Assembly: GCA_964574215.1 (NCBI GenBank)
Contig: CAZNLR010000027.1
Coordinates: 3,261-67,260 of the forward strand
Direction: 5' to 3'
Origin: GCA-2725625 sp964574215
Lineage (GTDB): Bacteria; Pseudomonadota; Alphaproteobacteria; Rhodospirillales; UBA2165
DNA: 64,000 bases
This document shows, in pieces, positions 1 to 8,128 of the stretch. Within the stretch, counting starts at the first letter, position 1; the number at the start of each line of letters is the position of its first letter. The notes below the pieces were generated by a model, which made no database searches, had not been told where the DNA came from, and was given only the letters and a program-made list of their open reading frames with translations. A program made the translations under genes and the position numbers.

Positions 1-996
1 CTTGTTACAGACTTCCGCCGCTTCGAGGATGGCGCTGAATTGGGGCATGCCGACACCGGCGATCATGCGGGTGGTGCAGATGGTGCCGGGACCGATCCCC
101 ACCTTGATAGCATCGGCGCCTGCGTCGATCAGTGCTTTGGCGCCGTCGGCGGTGGCAATATTGCCGGCCAGGACCTGGGTATAGTTGCTGATTTTTTTGA
201 TACGTTCGACGGAACTGAGAACGCCCTGGGAATGGCCGTGGGCGGTGTCGACCACGATGACGTCCACCTCGGCATCCAGCAGTTGTTCCGTTCGGGCAAC
301 ACCGGTGTCTCCGACGCCGGTTGCCGCCGCCACGCGAAGGCGGCCCTTTTCGTCCTTACAAGCGTCGGGGAAGGCCTGAGCTTTCTCCATATCCTTGACT
401 GTAATAAGGCCTGTACAATTGAATTGGTTGTCGACGACAACAAGCTTTTCAATACGGTGCTGGTGCAAAAGGCGTTTTGCTTCTTCCGGATCGACCCCTT
501 CCTTGACCGTAACCAACGGCGTATCGTCGGTATGACGGGTCATCAGTTCATATATTTTTTGCGTGGGGTTGGTGGCGAATCGCACATCCCGGTTGGTCAG
601 GATGCCGACCAGCCGTCCACTGCCGTTCTCGACCACGGGAAAACCGGAAAAGCCGTTGCGTTCCATTAACGCCAGAGCGTCGGCCAAAGTCGCCTCGGGT
701 TCCATGGTAACGGGATCGACCACCATGCCCGATTCGAACTTTTTGACCTTCCTCACCTCGGCGGCCTGTTCTTCCGGGTCCAGGTTTTTATGGACAACGC
801 CGATACCGCCCGCCTGGGCCATGGCGATAGCGAGTTGCCCTTCGGTGACCGTATCCATGGCTGCCGACAGCAGTGGAATGCCGAGATCGATGGTCTTGGT
901 TAATTTTGTCTGAGTGTTGGTTTCAGCCGGGAGGACGTCTGATGCTGCCGGTTCGAGCAGGACATCGTCAAAGGTAAGGCCGTCGCGAATTTCCAT
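1..996 (-). CDS. guaB: IMP dehydrogenase, N-terminal two thirds (cut by window edge)
   Basis: Inosine-5'-monophosphate dehydrogenase, which oxidises IMP to XMP with NAD in guanine nucleotide synthesis in the cytosol. The frame is open from an ATG at 996 to the window edge, giving 332 codons of a protein usually near 490 residues. The N terminus MEIRDGLTFDDVLLEP, an inserted CBS pair with VTVKEG and ITVKDMEKA, the NAD-site stretch VVDTAHGHS and the active-site loop GIGPGTICTT with its catalytic Cys are all visible. The C-terminal end of the barrel lies outside the window. Many alphaproteobacteria keep guaB next to rlmE and ppx; here a two-gene operon sits between them. Identification is secure. 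Confidence 0.97.
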   Translation of the reverse strand, partial: MEIRDGLTFDDVLLEPAASDVLPAETNTQTKLTKTIDLGIPLLSAAMDTVTEGQLAIAMAQAGGIGVVHKNLDPEEQAAEVRKVKKFESGMVVDPVTMEPEATLADALALMERNGFSGFPVVENGSGRLVGILTNRDVRFATNPTQKIYELMTRHTDDTPLVTVKEGVDPEEAKRLLHQHRIEKLVVVDNQFNCTGLITVKDMEKAQAFPDACKDEKGRLRVAAATGVGDTGVARTEQLLDAEVDVIVVDTAHGHSQGVLSSVERIKKISNYTQVLAGNIATADGAKALIDAGADAIKVGIGPGTICTTRMIAGVGMPQFSAILEAAEVCNK

Positions 997-1085
997 GCCA
1001 TCTCCACTAATCGAGTTGGCGACGCATCATACAGAATTAACGGTTAAAGCCAAGGGGCGAATGGCATTGATATTCATTTGGGCCG

Positions 1086-2453
1086 CTAATCGGCAAACTG
1101 AATTTTATAGTTCTTGTCCAAATGGGCGCGGCGGCCCGTGCGGAACCAGGCGTCGGCAGTAAAGGCGGACCGGTTGGCGACAAAATTATCGAAATATCCG
1201 GCGCACATTGAAGGTGCGCGCACTTGGAGATTACCTTCATCGCCAGGTGGTAAAAGACTGCCGTCTTCGGTGACAATTCGGATTTCGACGCCCTCTAGAG
1301 GTTGGCCATCGATCAATACTAATTGAGTTTCCGGAGCGCCCCAAAGACCGATTGCTTCGTTCATGATGGTTATATCAGCGTTTCCAACGGTGGAAATTGC
1401 CGCGCCCGACAGGAGCGCCAGATGGAAAGAGGCGAATCCCAAATAACCGTATTCAGAGCCGTCGATGCCGACAACTGTGTCGATATCGTTTTTCAGGGTT
1501 TTCGCCACCGCTTCCGCGTTGCTCAATAAGTTCTGCTGGGTCAGGATAGCAATCCTGGGGCGGGCGTCTTCGGCGATGGTGGAAAGGAGAAGAACCGGGT
1601 CGGCAGCGACGGGCGGATAGATTCTTATACTTTCCCGGTCCGCCGAACCTGTTGTCAGATCGTCCGGGCCCACCACCGTTAAGCCCTCCAGGCCTTGGAG
1701 TTCTTTCGCGAGGGCGGGGTTGTCCGGCGTTTCACCGCAGATGACAGCCCGGGCCCGGCTGTGGCGGATCAGCAAGGCAAGGTCTTGTCCCGCCATCGTG
1801 GTTTCTAGCGGCTGAAATACGCCGCCGATAGCCGCTACGGTGAGATAAGAAGAAAGGAAATCCCGGTCCATGCCGGGCAGACAGCCGGCGACCACGTCAC
1901 CCTTGCCGATATTCAGCGCCCGCAACGCGTAAGACCAGGTCTCCACCTGTTCCGTCAACTGGCCAAATGTCAGCGTGCCGGTCTGATCGACAACGGCGGG
2001 GCGATCGGGGTCGGTCCGGTCAAGCCAGTCTTGAAGTGTATCTGCCGACCACCAGCCGGCGTCGATATATTTCCGCACCTCGCTGGCCTCGAACCGGATG
2101 GAGCGGCGCAACAGGGCGGCATCGGCACTGAATTCATAGGATTCCTCAGGATCGATATAACGGTCTTCCCGGTAGCGCAGGCCGCCGCCCAAACGATAAA
2201 GCTTGCGGTACTGATTAAGGCGGAACAGGCGGCGCTCAGTGGCGCAGCGGATGAAGGTCACCTGGGGAACAGCCAGGCCGATCCGGTCGGCAATTTCGAT
2301 ATCCGTCAGGCCAGTATCGTCCCGTTGCTCCGCCCAGGCATCGGGGTCCAGGTTGCGCACGGGATCGCCCTTTCTGACCTGTTTGTTCAAACTGAGATCA
2401 AAAATGGTATCGCCGTAGGCTTCGATCATGTGCGGGGTGACGCCATAGGGCAT
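1086..2453 (-). CDS. Degenerate AMP-dependent ligase-like protein with N-terminal helical domain
   Basis: 455 residues. Residues about 145-440 follow the ANL superfamily (acyl-CoA synthetase/AMP ligase) fold: a substrate-domain start RPAVVDQTGTLTFGQL, the region before the P-loop, and the late block LPPGDEGNLQVRAPSMCAGYF. The ATP-binding P-loop, normally TSGTTGxPK, reads STIAEDARPR at 291-300 with no glycine. The ribose-binding TGD reads TGR at 439-441. The protein stops 15 residues later, so the C-terminal lid with its catalytic Lys is missing. Residues 1-125 are outside the family and contain an HTH-like stretch (LTDIEIADRIGL, 49-60). Adenylation is therefore unlikely; a binding or regulatory role is possible. 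It starts three bases after the Fe-S protein gene ends, so the two are probably co-transcribed. Confidence 0.7.
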   Translation of the reverse strand: MPYGVTPHMIEAYGDTIFDLSLNKQVRKGDPVRNLDPDAWAEQRDDTGLTDIEIADRIGLAVPQVTFIRCATERRLFRLNQYRKLYRLGGGLRYREDRYIDPEESYEFSADAALLRRSIRFEASEVRKYIDAGWWSADTLQDWLDRTDPDRPAVVDQTGTLTFGQLTEQVETWSYALRALNIGKGDVVAGCLPGMDRDFLSSYLTVAAIGGVFQPLETTMAGQDLALLIRHSRARAVICGETPDNPALAKELQGLEGLTVVGPDDLTTGSADRESIRIYPPVAADPVLLLSTIAEDARPRIAILTQQNLLSNAEAVAKTLKNDIDTVVGIDGSEYGYLGFASFHLALLSGAAISTVGNADITIMNEAIGLWGAPETQLVLIDGQPLEGVEIRIVTEDGSLLPPGDEGNLQVRAPSMCAGYFDNFVANRSAFTADAWFRTGRRAHLDKNYKIQFAD

Positions 2454-2456
2454 AAG

Positions 2457-3371
2457 TTACTCTCCCTGTTTTTCCATTTGAGCCCGCATGGTCTCGGCGC
2501 GGCGAATGGGATCGACCATCGGTCCCTGGGTGGCGATGGGGCAAACCCGCATACATTCGAAGCACTGGGCATTGGTATCGACGCCGGCGGTGGCTTTGTA
2601 AAAAAACGACTGGGCCTCGGCGCCGTAAAGAATTTCCTCCCGGTCCAACTGGTTGCCGCTTTCAAAGGCTTGTTCCATGATGCTCGGCAGGTTTTCATAC
2701 TGCTGGCAGAGTTCGGCGCACCGGTACATATCGAAGGTCATTTCATCCTGTTTCCCGTCGTCATCAATCGTGCCGCTGAGGCATTGCACCGGGCAAAATT
2801 TCTGGCAGGGGGTTTGGCCCGACTCCCGGTAAAGCTTGACGCAGGAGGGCGCCGGGCAGGGGTTCTCCTTCATGGGCTCGTCCGGCGGCAGGGGCAGTTC
2901 CGTATAGACCGAACCGAAATACAACATGCCGAATTCGGGATGGAGTAAAATGTCTCCCGCCAGCGAGCGTGCGCCGATCCCGGCCAATTCGGCGTGGAGC
3001 TTGACGCTTTGCAGTGGCAGCCTGGCGCCGAATTCAGGATCTACGTGGGGCGGACAATATATAGAGCGGTAACCGTAGGCTTTTTCGATGTGGAAGGAGA
3101 GTCCGACCGCGACCCGGTAGATGCGTCCCACATTGGCGCCTACCGACGTCATCACCTTGGCCGGTGCACGCCAGGTTCCCTGGGTGGGACCGGTGACACC
3201 TACTGATATCACCGATTTCACGCCGGGCAGCAGGTCCGCCGGAGCATGACCCGGCGGCGTAAATTTAGCGACCAAGTCTGCTTCGACAATGCCGAAAGCG
3301 GCGGCGCCCCTTTTAAGCGCGTAGTCCCGAAGGGTAGTTTTGATTTCGCTGGTGTCTGGAATTTCACTCAT
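2457..3371 (-). CDS. QueG/reductive-dehalogenase-like Fe-S protein
   Basis: 304 residues. The C-terminal half is Cys-rich: C172, C177, C189, C193, C197, C218, C222 and C270-x2-C273-x3-C277-P. This would allow two [4Fe-4S] clusters of ferredoxin type, as in the epoxyqueuosine reductase (QueG) and reductive dehalogenase superfamily. The N-terminal half (GIVEADL, VKSVISVGV, LAGIGARSLAGDILLHPEFG) resembles the cobamide-binding nitroreductase-like part of those enzymes. It is shorter than and diverged from genuine QueG, so that name is not applied. It is the first gene of an operon with the degenerate ligase. The substrate is unknown. A role as an electron-transfer or corrinoid-dependent reductase is an inference from the superfamily. 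Confidence 0.7.
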   Translation of the reverse strand: MSEIPDTSEIKTTLRDYALKRGAAAFGIVEADLVAKFTPPGHAPADLLPGVKSVISVGVTGPTQGTWRAPAKVMTSVGANVGRIYRVAVGLSFHIEKAYGYRSIYCPPHVDPEFGARLPLQSVKLHAELAGIGARSLAGDILLHPEFGMLYFGSVYTELPLPPDEPMKENPCPAPSCVKLYRESGQTPCQKFCPVQCLSGTIDDDGKQDEMTFDMYRCAELCQQYENLPSIMEQAFESGNQLDREEILYGAEAQSFFYKATAGVDTNAQCFECMRVCPIATQGPMVDPIRRAETMRAQMEKQGE

Positions 3372-3428
3372 ACTTTATATTTCCAACTGAGTTGGGAAGG
3401 GTCAAACCTTATTCCGCCGAAACAATGG

Positions 3429-4148
3429 TCAGGACGGCGGATCTTTGAACCCCTGGGCGATAACAAATATTTCCGCCGAATCAGACCGGCTGGCCGGCGG
3501 TTTGGCGTGACGCACCTTATCGAACGAGCGTTTCATATCCACCAGCAATGTCTGTTCCGTACCGCCTTGAAAGACCTTGGAGACAAAACAACCACCGGAC
3601 GCCAGGATTTCCTCGGCGAAGGCGTAGGCGGCCTCGACCAGTCCCATGATCCGAAGGTGATCGGTCTTCGTGTGGCCGGAAAGGTTCGGCGCCATGTCGC
3701 TTAATACTGCATCCGCCTGTCCGCCGAGAGCCTCCATCAAAATTCCCGGCGCGGCGTCATCGAGAAAATCCAATTGCAAAACTTGAGCGCCGGGTACCGG
3801 GTCCATTTCCAATATATCGATGGCGATAACCTTGCCCTTCGATCCGGGTTGTCCGGCCTTGACCCGGTTGACGATCACTTGGGTCCAGCCGCCCGGTGCC
3901 GCTCCCAATTCGACGACCCTCATACCCGGTTTCAGAAAGACGAAATGATCGTCCAGTTCTTCGAGCTTAAAGGCGGCACGGGACCGGAAACCAGCCCGGT
4001 TGGCCGCCGTTACGTAGGGATCGTTCAATTGCCGTTTCAGCCAGCGCGTCGAGGAGGACTTTCGTCCCTTGGCGGTTTTGACTCTGACCGTCAGGTCGCG
4101 GCCGCCCCGCGACGTCCCGGATTTTTTTGGTTTTTTCGGTTTGCTCAT
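3429..4148 (-). CDS. rlmE: 23S rRNA (uridine-2'-O-)-methyltransferase
   Basis: RlmE/FtsJ/RrmJ methylates the 2'-O of a 23S rRNA A-loop uridine (U2552 in E. coli) on the 50S subunit. The 239 residues carry the SAM motif VELGAAPGGWTQ and the catalytic K-D-K-E tetrad in SRAAFKLEELD, LSDMAPNLSGH, FVSKVFQGG and SDSAEIFVIAQGF. A basic N-terminal extension of about 30 residues (KKPKKSGTSRGG) is usual in alphaproteobacteria. The start overlaps the ppx stop by 4 bases (ATGA), so the two are translationally coupled. Confidence 0.96.
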   Translation of the reverse strand: MSKPKKPKKSGTSRGGRDLTVRVKTAKGRKSSSTRWLKRQLNDPYVTAANRAGFRSRAAFKLEELDDHFVFLKPGMRVVELGAAPGGWTQVIVNRVKAGQPGSKGKVIAIDILEMDPVPGAQVLQLDFLDDAAPGILMEALGGQADAVLSDMAPNLSGHTKTDHLRIMGLVEAAYAFAEEILASGGCFVSKVFQGGTEQTLLVDMKRSFDKVRHAKPPASRSDSAEIFVIAQGFKDPPS

Positions 4149-5293
4149 GGGGTGCCGATGGAGGGGGTGCCGTTGGAGCCTGTCTCATTTACCTGATTGG
4201 CATGTTCGGTTTGGAGGCTGTTGGCTGCTGGATTACCGGTTACTTGAATACCGTCTTCCGCCATTAATTCCAGCAGCATGCCTTCCCGCAGGCCGCGGTC
4301 GGCAATACGCAACTGACCCACTGGCCAAGTCTTGCAAATGGCTTCCAGGATCGCGCAGCCCGGAACGACCAGTTCAGCCCGCTCCGCACCGATGCAGGGT
4401 ATGGCCGATCTATCTTGATAGTTCAGTCCCGTCAGGTTTTGAGACGCTTTGCCGAGTTCCTCGAAACTTATGCGCAGTCCGTCGATTTTCGACCGATCAT
4501 ACTGCGGCAGGTTTAAATGAACGGCGCCCAGGGTCGTAACGGTGCCGGATGTTCCCAGCATATGAACGTCTCCCGAGGCCACTTTTTCTTTGATGTCATT
4601 CTTGTTGCAGAACCCATCCAATTGAGCCCCGATATCCGTTACCATTTTTTCGTATAGCGAAGACGAGATTTCCTCGCCTTCATGCGCCTCGGCCAGCGTA
4701 ACCACGCCCAGCGGCAAGGATATTACATCGGTGATATTGAACTCTCTGCCTCCATTCGCTTCGGACCGATGCGCCCAGACAATTTCCGTGCTGCCGCCGC
4801 CGATATCGAACACCAAGGCGTGTTTGATGTGATCTCCGATTAGATTTTGGCAGCCCTTTAGTGCCAGCCGGGCTTCTTCATGACTGGTGATGGTTTCGAA
4901 GTTCAAACCTGTATCCTGTTCGATCTGGCTTAAAAACCCATCACAGTTGGCTGCCCGGCGGCAGGCCTCGGTGGCGATATTCCGCGTGCGCGTGACATCA
5001 AAAGCTTTCAATTTCTCGGAGCAGATCGATAACGCGGATATGGTCCGGGACATGGCCTCTTCAGACAGAAACCCCTGGTCATTGAGTCCTTCACCCAATC
5101 TGACGATCTTGGAAAATGATGCAATGACGCGAAAGCCTTGCCCGGTAGGACGGGCTATCAAGAGGCGGCAATTGTTGGTGCCCAGATCGAGCGCGCCATA
5201 CAAACGTGGCTTGCGGTGGCGGGCGAAACCGTATTTTCCCCGTCGTCTTTTACCATTCCTGGCGCCGCCGTCTGAGACCGCCTGATTGCCCAT
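4145..5293 (-). CDS. ppx: Ppx/GppA family phosphatase (exopolyphosphatase)
   Basis: A member of the Ppx/GppA branch of the ASKHA ATPases, which removes phosphate from polyphosphate or from pppGpp. The phosphate-1 loop ALDLGTNNCRLLIA follows a basic 30-residue N-terminal stretch. Further motifs are RLGEGL, NIATEACRRA, SHEEARLALKG, VFDIGGGSTEIVWA (phosphate 2) and MLGTSGTVTTLGAVH. The protein has 382 residues, the length of the single-module family members without the long C-terminal domain of E. coli Ppx. Sequence alone does not separate exopolyphosphatase from pppGpp phosphatase. It is first in an operon with rlmE. Confidence 0.9.
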   Translation of the reverse strand: MGNQAVSDGGARNGKRRRGKYGFARHRKPRLYGALDLGTNNCRLLIARPTGQGFRVIASFSKIVRLGEGLNDQGFLSEEAMSRTISALSICSEKLKAFDVTRTRNIATEACRRAANCDGFLSQIEQDTGLNFETITSHEEARLALKGCQNLIGDHIKHALVFDIGGGSTEIVWAHRSEANGGREFNITDVISLPLGVVTLAEAHEGEEISSSLYEKMVTDIGAQLDGFCNKNDIKEKVASGDVHMLGTSGTVTTLGAVHLNLPQYDRSKIDGLRISFEELGKASQNLTGLNYQDRSAIPCIGAERAELVVPGCAILEAICKTWPVGQLRIADRGLREGMLLELMAEDGIQVTGNPAANSLQTEHANQVNETGSNGTPSIGTP

Positions 5294-5354
5294 TTTTATG
5301 CTCGTTGTTCGTTTTTATGTATTCCCTGGCTATAGGCTAACAATATTTTTCGGC

Positions 5355-5394
5355 AAAAAAAAGGGCGGTCCGGATGTTGCACCCGAGACCGCCC
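5355..5394 (-). terminator. Rho-independent terminator of the globin chemoreceptor gene
   Basis: A perfect 8-bp stem, GGGCGGTC (5363-5370) with GACCGCCC (5387-5394), is followed on the minus strand by eight T (5355-5362). It lies about 30 bases after the stop of the upstream gene and reads away from it. Confidence 0.9.
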
Positions 5395-5425
5395 AACTTG
5401 TGTGGGTCTTAATTTGCTATTTGAA

Positions 5426-7393
5426 CTACATGTTGCGGACTTCAACCAGGAAGCTGTCCACTTGTTCGCCCAAATTCTCAGATTGTTTCGAGAGTTCCTG
5501 AGCTGCGGCCAGGACTTCGGTCGCGGATTGCCCGGTTTCGGCCGAGGCTTTGGTAACGCCATCAATATTATTCGAAACTTCACCGGTTGCTGCGCTTTGC
5601 TCTTCGACGGCGCCGGCGATGGCGGTTGCGATTTCATTGACTTCGTTGATGGTTTTGGTGATGCCTTCGATCGAATCGACGGCTGAATGAGTTGCGCTCT
5701 GGATGTCGGAAATTTGCGATGCGATCTCATCGGTCGCCTTGGCGGTTTGGTTGGCCAAATTCTTGACTTCCGACGCAACGACGGCAAATCCCTTGCCGGC
5801 GTCACCGGCGCGGGCCGCCTCGATGGTGGCGTTAAGCGCCAACAGATTGGTCTGACTGGCGATATCATTAATCAAATTAACGACGTCGCCGATCTTTTGC
5901 GATGCTTCCGCCAAGCCTTGGACTTGTTCATTGGACCGTTGGGCTTCGGTAACCGCTTCCTGGGAGATTTCCGAAGACCGGGCAACCTGTCCGGATATCT
6001 CTTCGATCGATTTGGACAATTGTTCGGTTGCCGATGCGACCGCGGTTGACTGGGCGCTGGCCTCTTCGGCCGCCGCCGCCATGGTTTCTGCCGTGGCTTG
6101 CAGTTCGGTGGAACTGCCGGCGACCGTTTCGACCACGCTCTTGACGTTGGATTCGAAATTGTCGGCAACCTGGACCTGACCGGTAATGACCGACCACACG
6201 ACCATCGGCGCCAGATATTCACCCTGTTGATCGCGAATGGCGGAAACTTCCAGAGACAAGGTTTCATCACCCAATTTAATCCGCGCCGTATGCGGCAAAT
6301 TGGACGGGTCGGCCAGAAGATTGCGTTGATGTTCGGGATGTTTATGGAAAATATCGATGCACTGACCCAGTAGATTGTCGACTTTTATGGGCAGGAGATG
6401 TTCAATACTGCGGAGGGTTTTGATGCTGGTCTGATTGGCGTAGTTCAGTTCCAATGTGTCCTTGTCACAGGTCATGACGTTGACCGGCATGTTATCGATC
6501 ATTTGCGCGAGACGGTCAGCTTCCTCCTCTTTTCTCAATTTTTCCGTTACCACGGACCAGGTGACCATGGCAGAAATATAGTTGCCGTCGGCATCATTGA
6601 CCCGGCTGACCATGAGATCCAATTTCTCCTCTCCCAACTGGATGATGGCGTTGTGCGGTAAATTTGCCGGATTGGCGAGCATTTGACGTTGATGCTGCGG
6701 GTTTTTGTGAAAAATATCGATACATTGGCCTACCAGATCTTCGGCGGTGCAGGGAATAAGATGTTCGATGGATTTGAGCGTCGTCAACGAGGCTTTGTTG
6801 GCGTACGTGATTTTAAATTCTTCAAGGTCGCAAGTCATTACGTTGATCGGCATATCGTCGACCATTTGTTCGAACTGGTTCAGCGTGCCTGCGGGGGTTT
6901 GTTGTAACATTGTGCTCTCCTGAGATGTGTTTTCCGATTGGGCTGCGTTTGCGGCGTCGATCATGGTATTGGCGAGAAGATTGTAGACTTCGGACCAAGC
7001 GCTTTTGACCGCGTCTGTAAAATCCTCTCCTAAACCCTGCTCTAAGGTCCAAAGCAGGGCAGCGCCGACAGTGTCATAATCGTTTTCCTTAACGCCGTAA
7101 CCGGCATGCCGGACGCCGAGTTCCTGAACGGCGGGTACGATGGAAGGCAAATTGGTCAGGCCTTTGACGGCCACTTTTAACGTCGACATCAACGCTTTGC
7201 GCTGATCTGCCATATCCTCTTTGAATAGCGGCCGTAATTTCGGATCCATCTCGAAAAGACGGTTGTAGAACATGACTGCCGCGTCTTCGGCGATGGGTTC
7301 CACTTTTGCGAAAGATTCCTGCACCGACTGAACGTGCTCACCGGATACAGGAGACTGGGCCTCGGTTTCGGCAACCGCCGTTAACTCATCCAT
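5426..7393 (-). CDS. Globin-coupled methyl-accepting chemotaxis protein (HemAT-like) with two PAS-like repeats
   Basis: A soluble chemoreceptor of 655 residues with no membrane segment. Residues about 20-155 form a globin domain of the flavohaemoglobin/HemAT type, with Tyr43 in FYNRLF at the B10 position and His96 in GVRHAGYGV as proximal haem ligand. Residues about 170-285 and 290-400 are two closely similar PAS-like repeats, each with MPxNVMTCD, YANxxSxxTLxSIEHL, GQCIDIFHK and NLPH. Residues about 430-655 are the signalling domain, with the hairpin tip DIASQTNLLALNATIEAARAG that contacts CheA/CheW. The expected role is aerotaxis or nitric oxide sensing. A terminator follows, so it is the last or only gene of its transcript. 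Confidence 0.92.
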   Translation of the reverse strand: MDELTAVAETEAQSPVSGEHVQSVQESFAKVEPIAEDAAVMFYNRLFEMDPKLRPLFKEDMADQRKALMSTLKVAVKGLTNLPSIVPAVQELGVRHAGYGVKENDYDTVGAALLWTLEQGLGEDFTDAVKSAWSEVYNLLANTMIDAANAAQSENTSQESTMLQQTPAGTLNQFEQMVDDMPINVMTCDLEEFKITYANKASLTTLKSIEHLIPCTAEDLVGQCIDIFHKNPQHQRQMLANPANLPHNAIIQLGEEKLDLMVSRVNDADGNYISAMVTWSVVTEKLRKEEEADRLAQMIDNMPVNVMTCDKDTLELNYANQTSIKTLRSIEHLLPIKVDNLLGQCIDIFHKHPEHQRNLLADPSNLPHTARIKLGDETLSLEVSAIRDQQGEYLAPMVVWSVITGQVQVADNFESNVKSVVETVAGSSTELQATAETMAAAAEEASAQSTAVASATEQLSKSIEEISGQVARSSEISQEAVTEAQRSNEQVQGLAEASQKIGDVVNLINDIASQTNLLALNATIEAARAGDAGKGFAVVASEVKNLANQTAKATDEIASQISDIQSATHSAVDSIEGITKTINEVNEIATAIAGAVEEQSAATGEVSNNIDGVTKASAETGQSATEVLAAAQELSKQSENLGEQVDSFLVEVRNM

Positions 7394-7726
7394 TATTTTC
7401 CACCCTATTGGCTCCTAACATTTAAATCCATTTGCCAGGTTGATTAAAAAGGTCAATCAAAACTAAAAATTATACTTTTCCGGCTCCACCAGCGAGCCTT
7501 AACCTGAATAGATAATAATCATTAGAATTATTTCAATATATTTCCTTATGTATCTGAAATGGGTATTTATCCGATGATTTTAAAGGAAAAAAATCAAATT
7601 TTTTTATAAAATTTGTGAACGGATCACGAAACACTGTAAAAATGTTCTTTAATCGTTGCCTGGGGAGTGTTAAACAGCCGCGCCGAGACGAGAAGGCGAA
7701 ATAAAAATTGTATTCGGCCCCATGAT
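7394..7726. other. AT-rich intergenic region before the globin chemoreceptor and tRNA-Gln
   Basis: 333 bases between the divergently read chemoreceptor and tRNA-Gln. It is strongly AT-rich, particularly 7430-7640, and must hold both promoters. I see no open frame, repeat or operator that I can support. Confidence 0.6.
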
Positions 7727-7800
7727 TGGGGGATAGTTTAACGGTAAAACTCGCGGCTCTGACCCGCGCATTCCCGGTTCAAATCCGGGTCCCCCAGCCA
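7727..7800 (+). tRNA. tRNA-Gln(CUG)
   Basis: A complete 74-nt cloverleaf. The acceptor stem TGGGGGA (7727-7733) pairs with TCCCCCA. The anticodon stem CGCGG/CCGCG encloses the loop CTCTGAC with anticodon CTG, which reads CAG. The T arm has GGTTCAAATCC. The discriminator is G and the CCA end (7798-7800) is encoded. Confidence 0.97.
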
Positions 7801-7823
7801 AACAATCGGATTAGGCTGCACAC

Positions 7824-8109
7824 TCAGCATCCGTGCTTCTCGATATCCTCTATTGCCAAATCCAGGAACCCGGACGTTAAGAGACAGGTTACGGCCACCT
7901 GGGTAGTCGGCGTAGAGAGAGATTTCAGGCGATCTGTAGTCCGTCAGAATATGTCTCAACCTACCCGCATCCAACTCGGATCGCGCAGCGGCTTCAGGCA
8001 ACAGGACGATCTCCGATCCGGATGCGGACAACTGCAAAGCAAAGTTCAAACTGCAGCCAGTGACAAACGCATTGACTCGGAGTGAAGTCTCGCCCTCGCG
8101 TCCCGGCAA
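7824..8109 (-). pseudogene. LysR-family regulator, decayed C-terminal fragment
   Basis: The minus-strand reading resembles the last 90 or so residues of a LysR substrate-binding domain: GSEIVLLPEAAARSELDAG, RLRHILTDYR and LSLNVRV. After LNVRV the open frame turns to nonsense. Shifting by one base restores a typical LysR ending (FLDLAIEDIEKHGC) and a stop at 7824-7826, so the fragment carries a frameshift. No DNA-binding HTH is present; the piece ends at the neighbouring MBL gene. It lies between tRNA-Gln and the MBL hydrolase and is probably left over from a rearrangement beside the tRNA. Confidence 0.72.
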
Positions 8110-8128
8110 GCGCCCAAGAACTTGACGA

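Noticed and set aside
2031..2948. Plus-strand open frame of 305 codons
   Set aside because: It overlaps two well-supported minus-strand genes and has no recognisable protein features.
7738..8109. Intact 123-residue protein on the minus strand
   Set aside because: Its beginning is a LysR C-terminal remnant, and after a frameshift it runs through the tRNA-Gln gene, so it is not a real protein.
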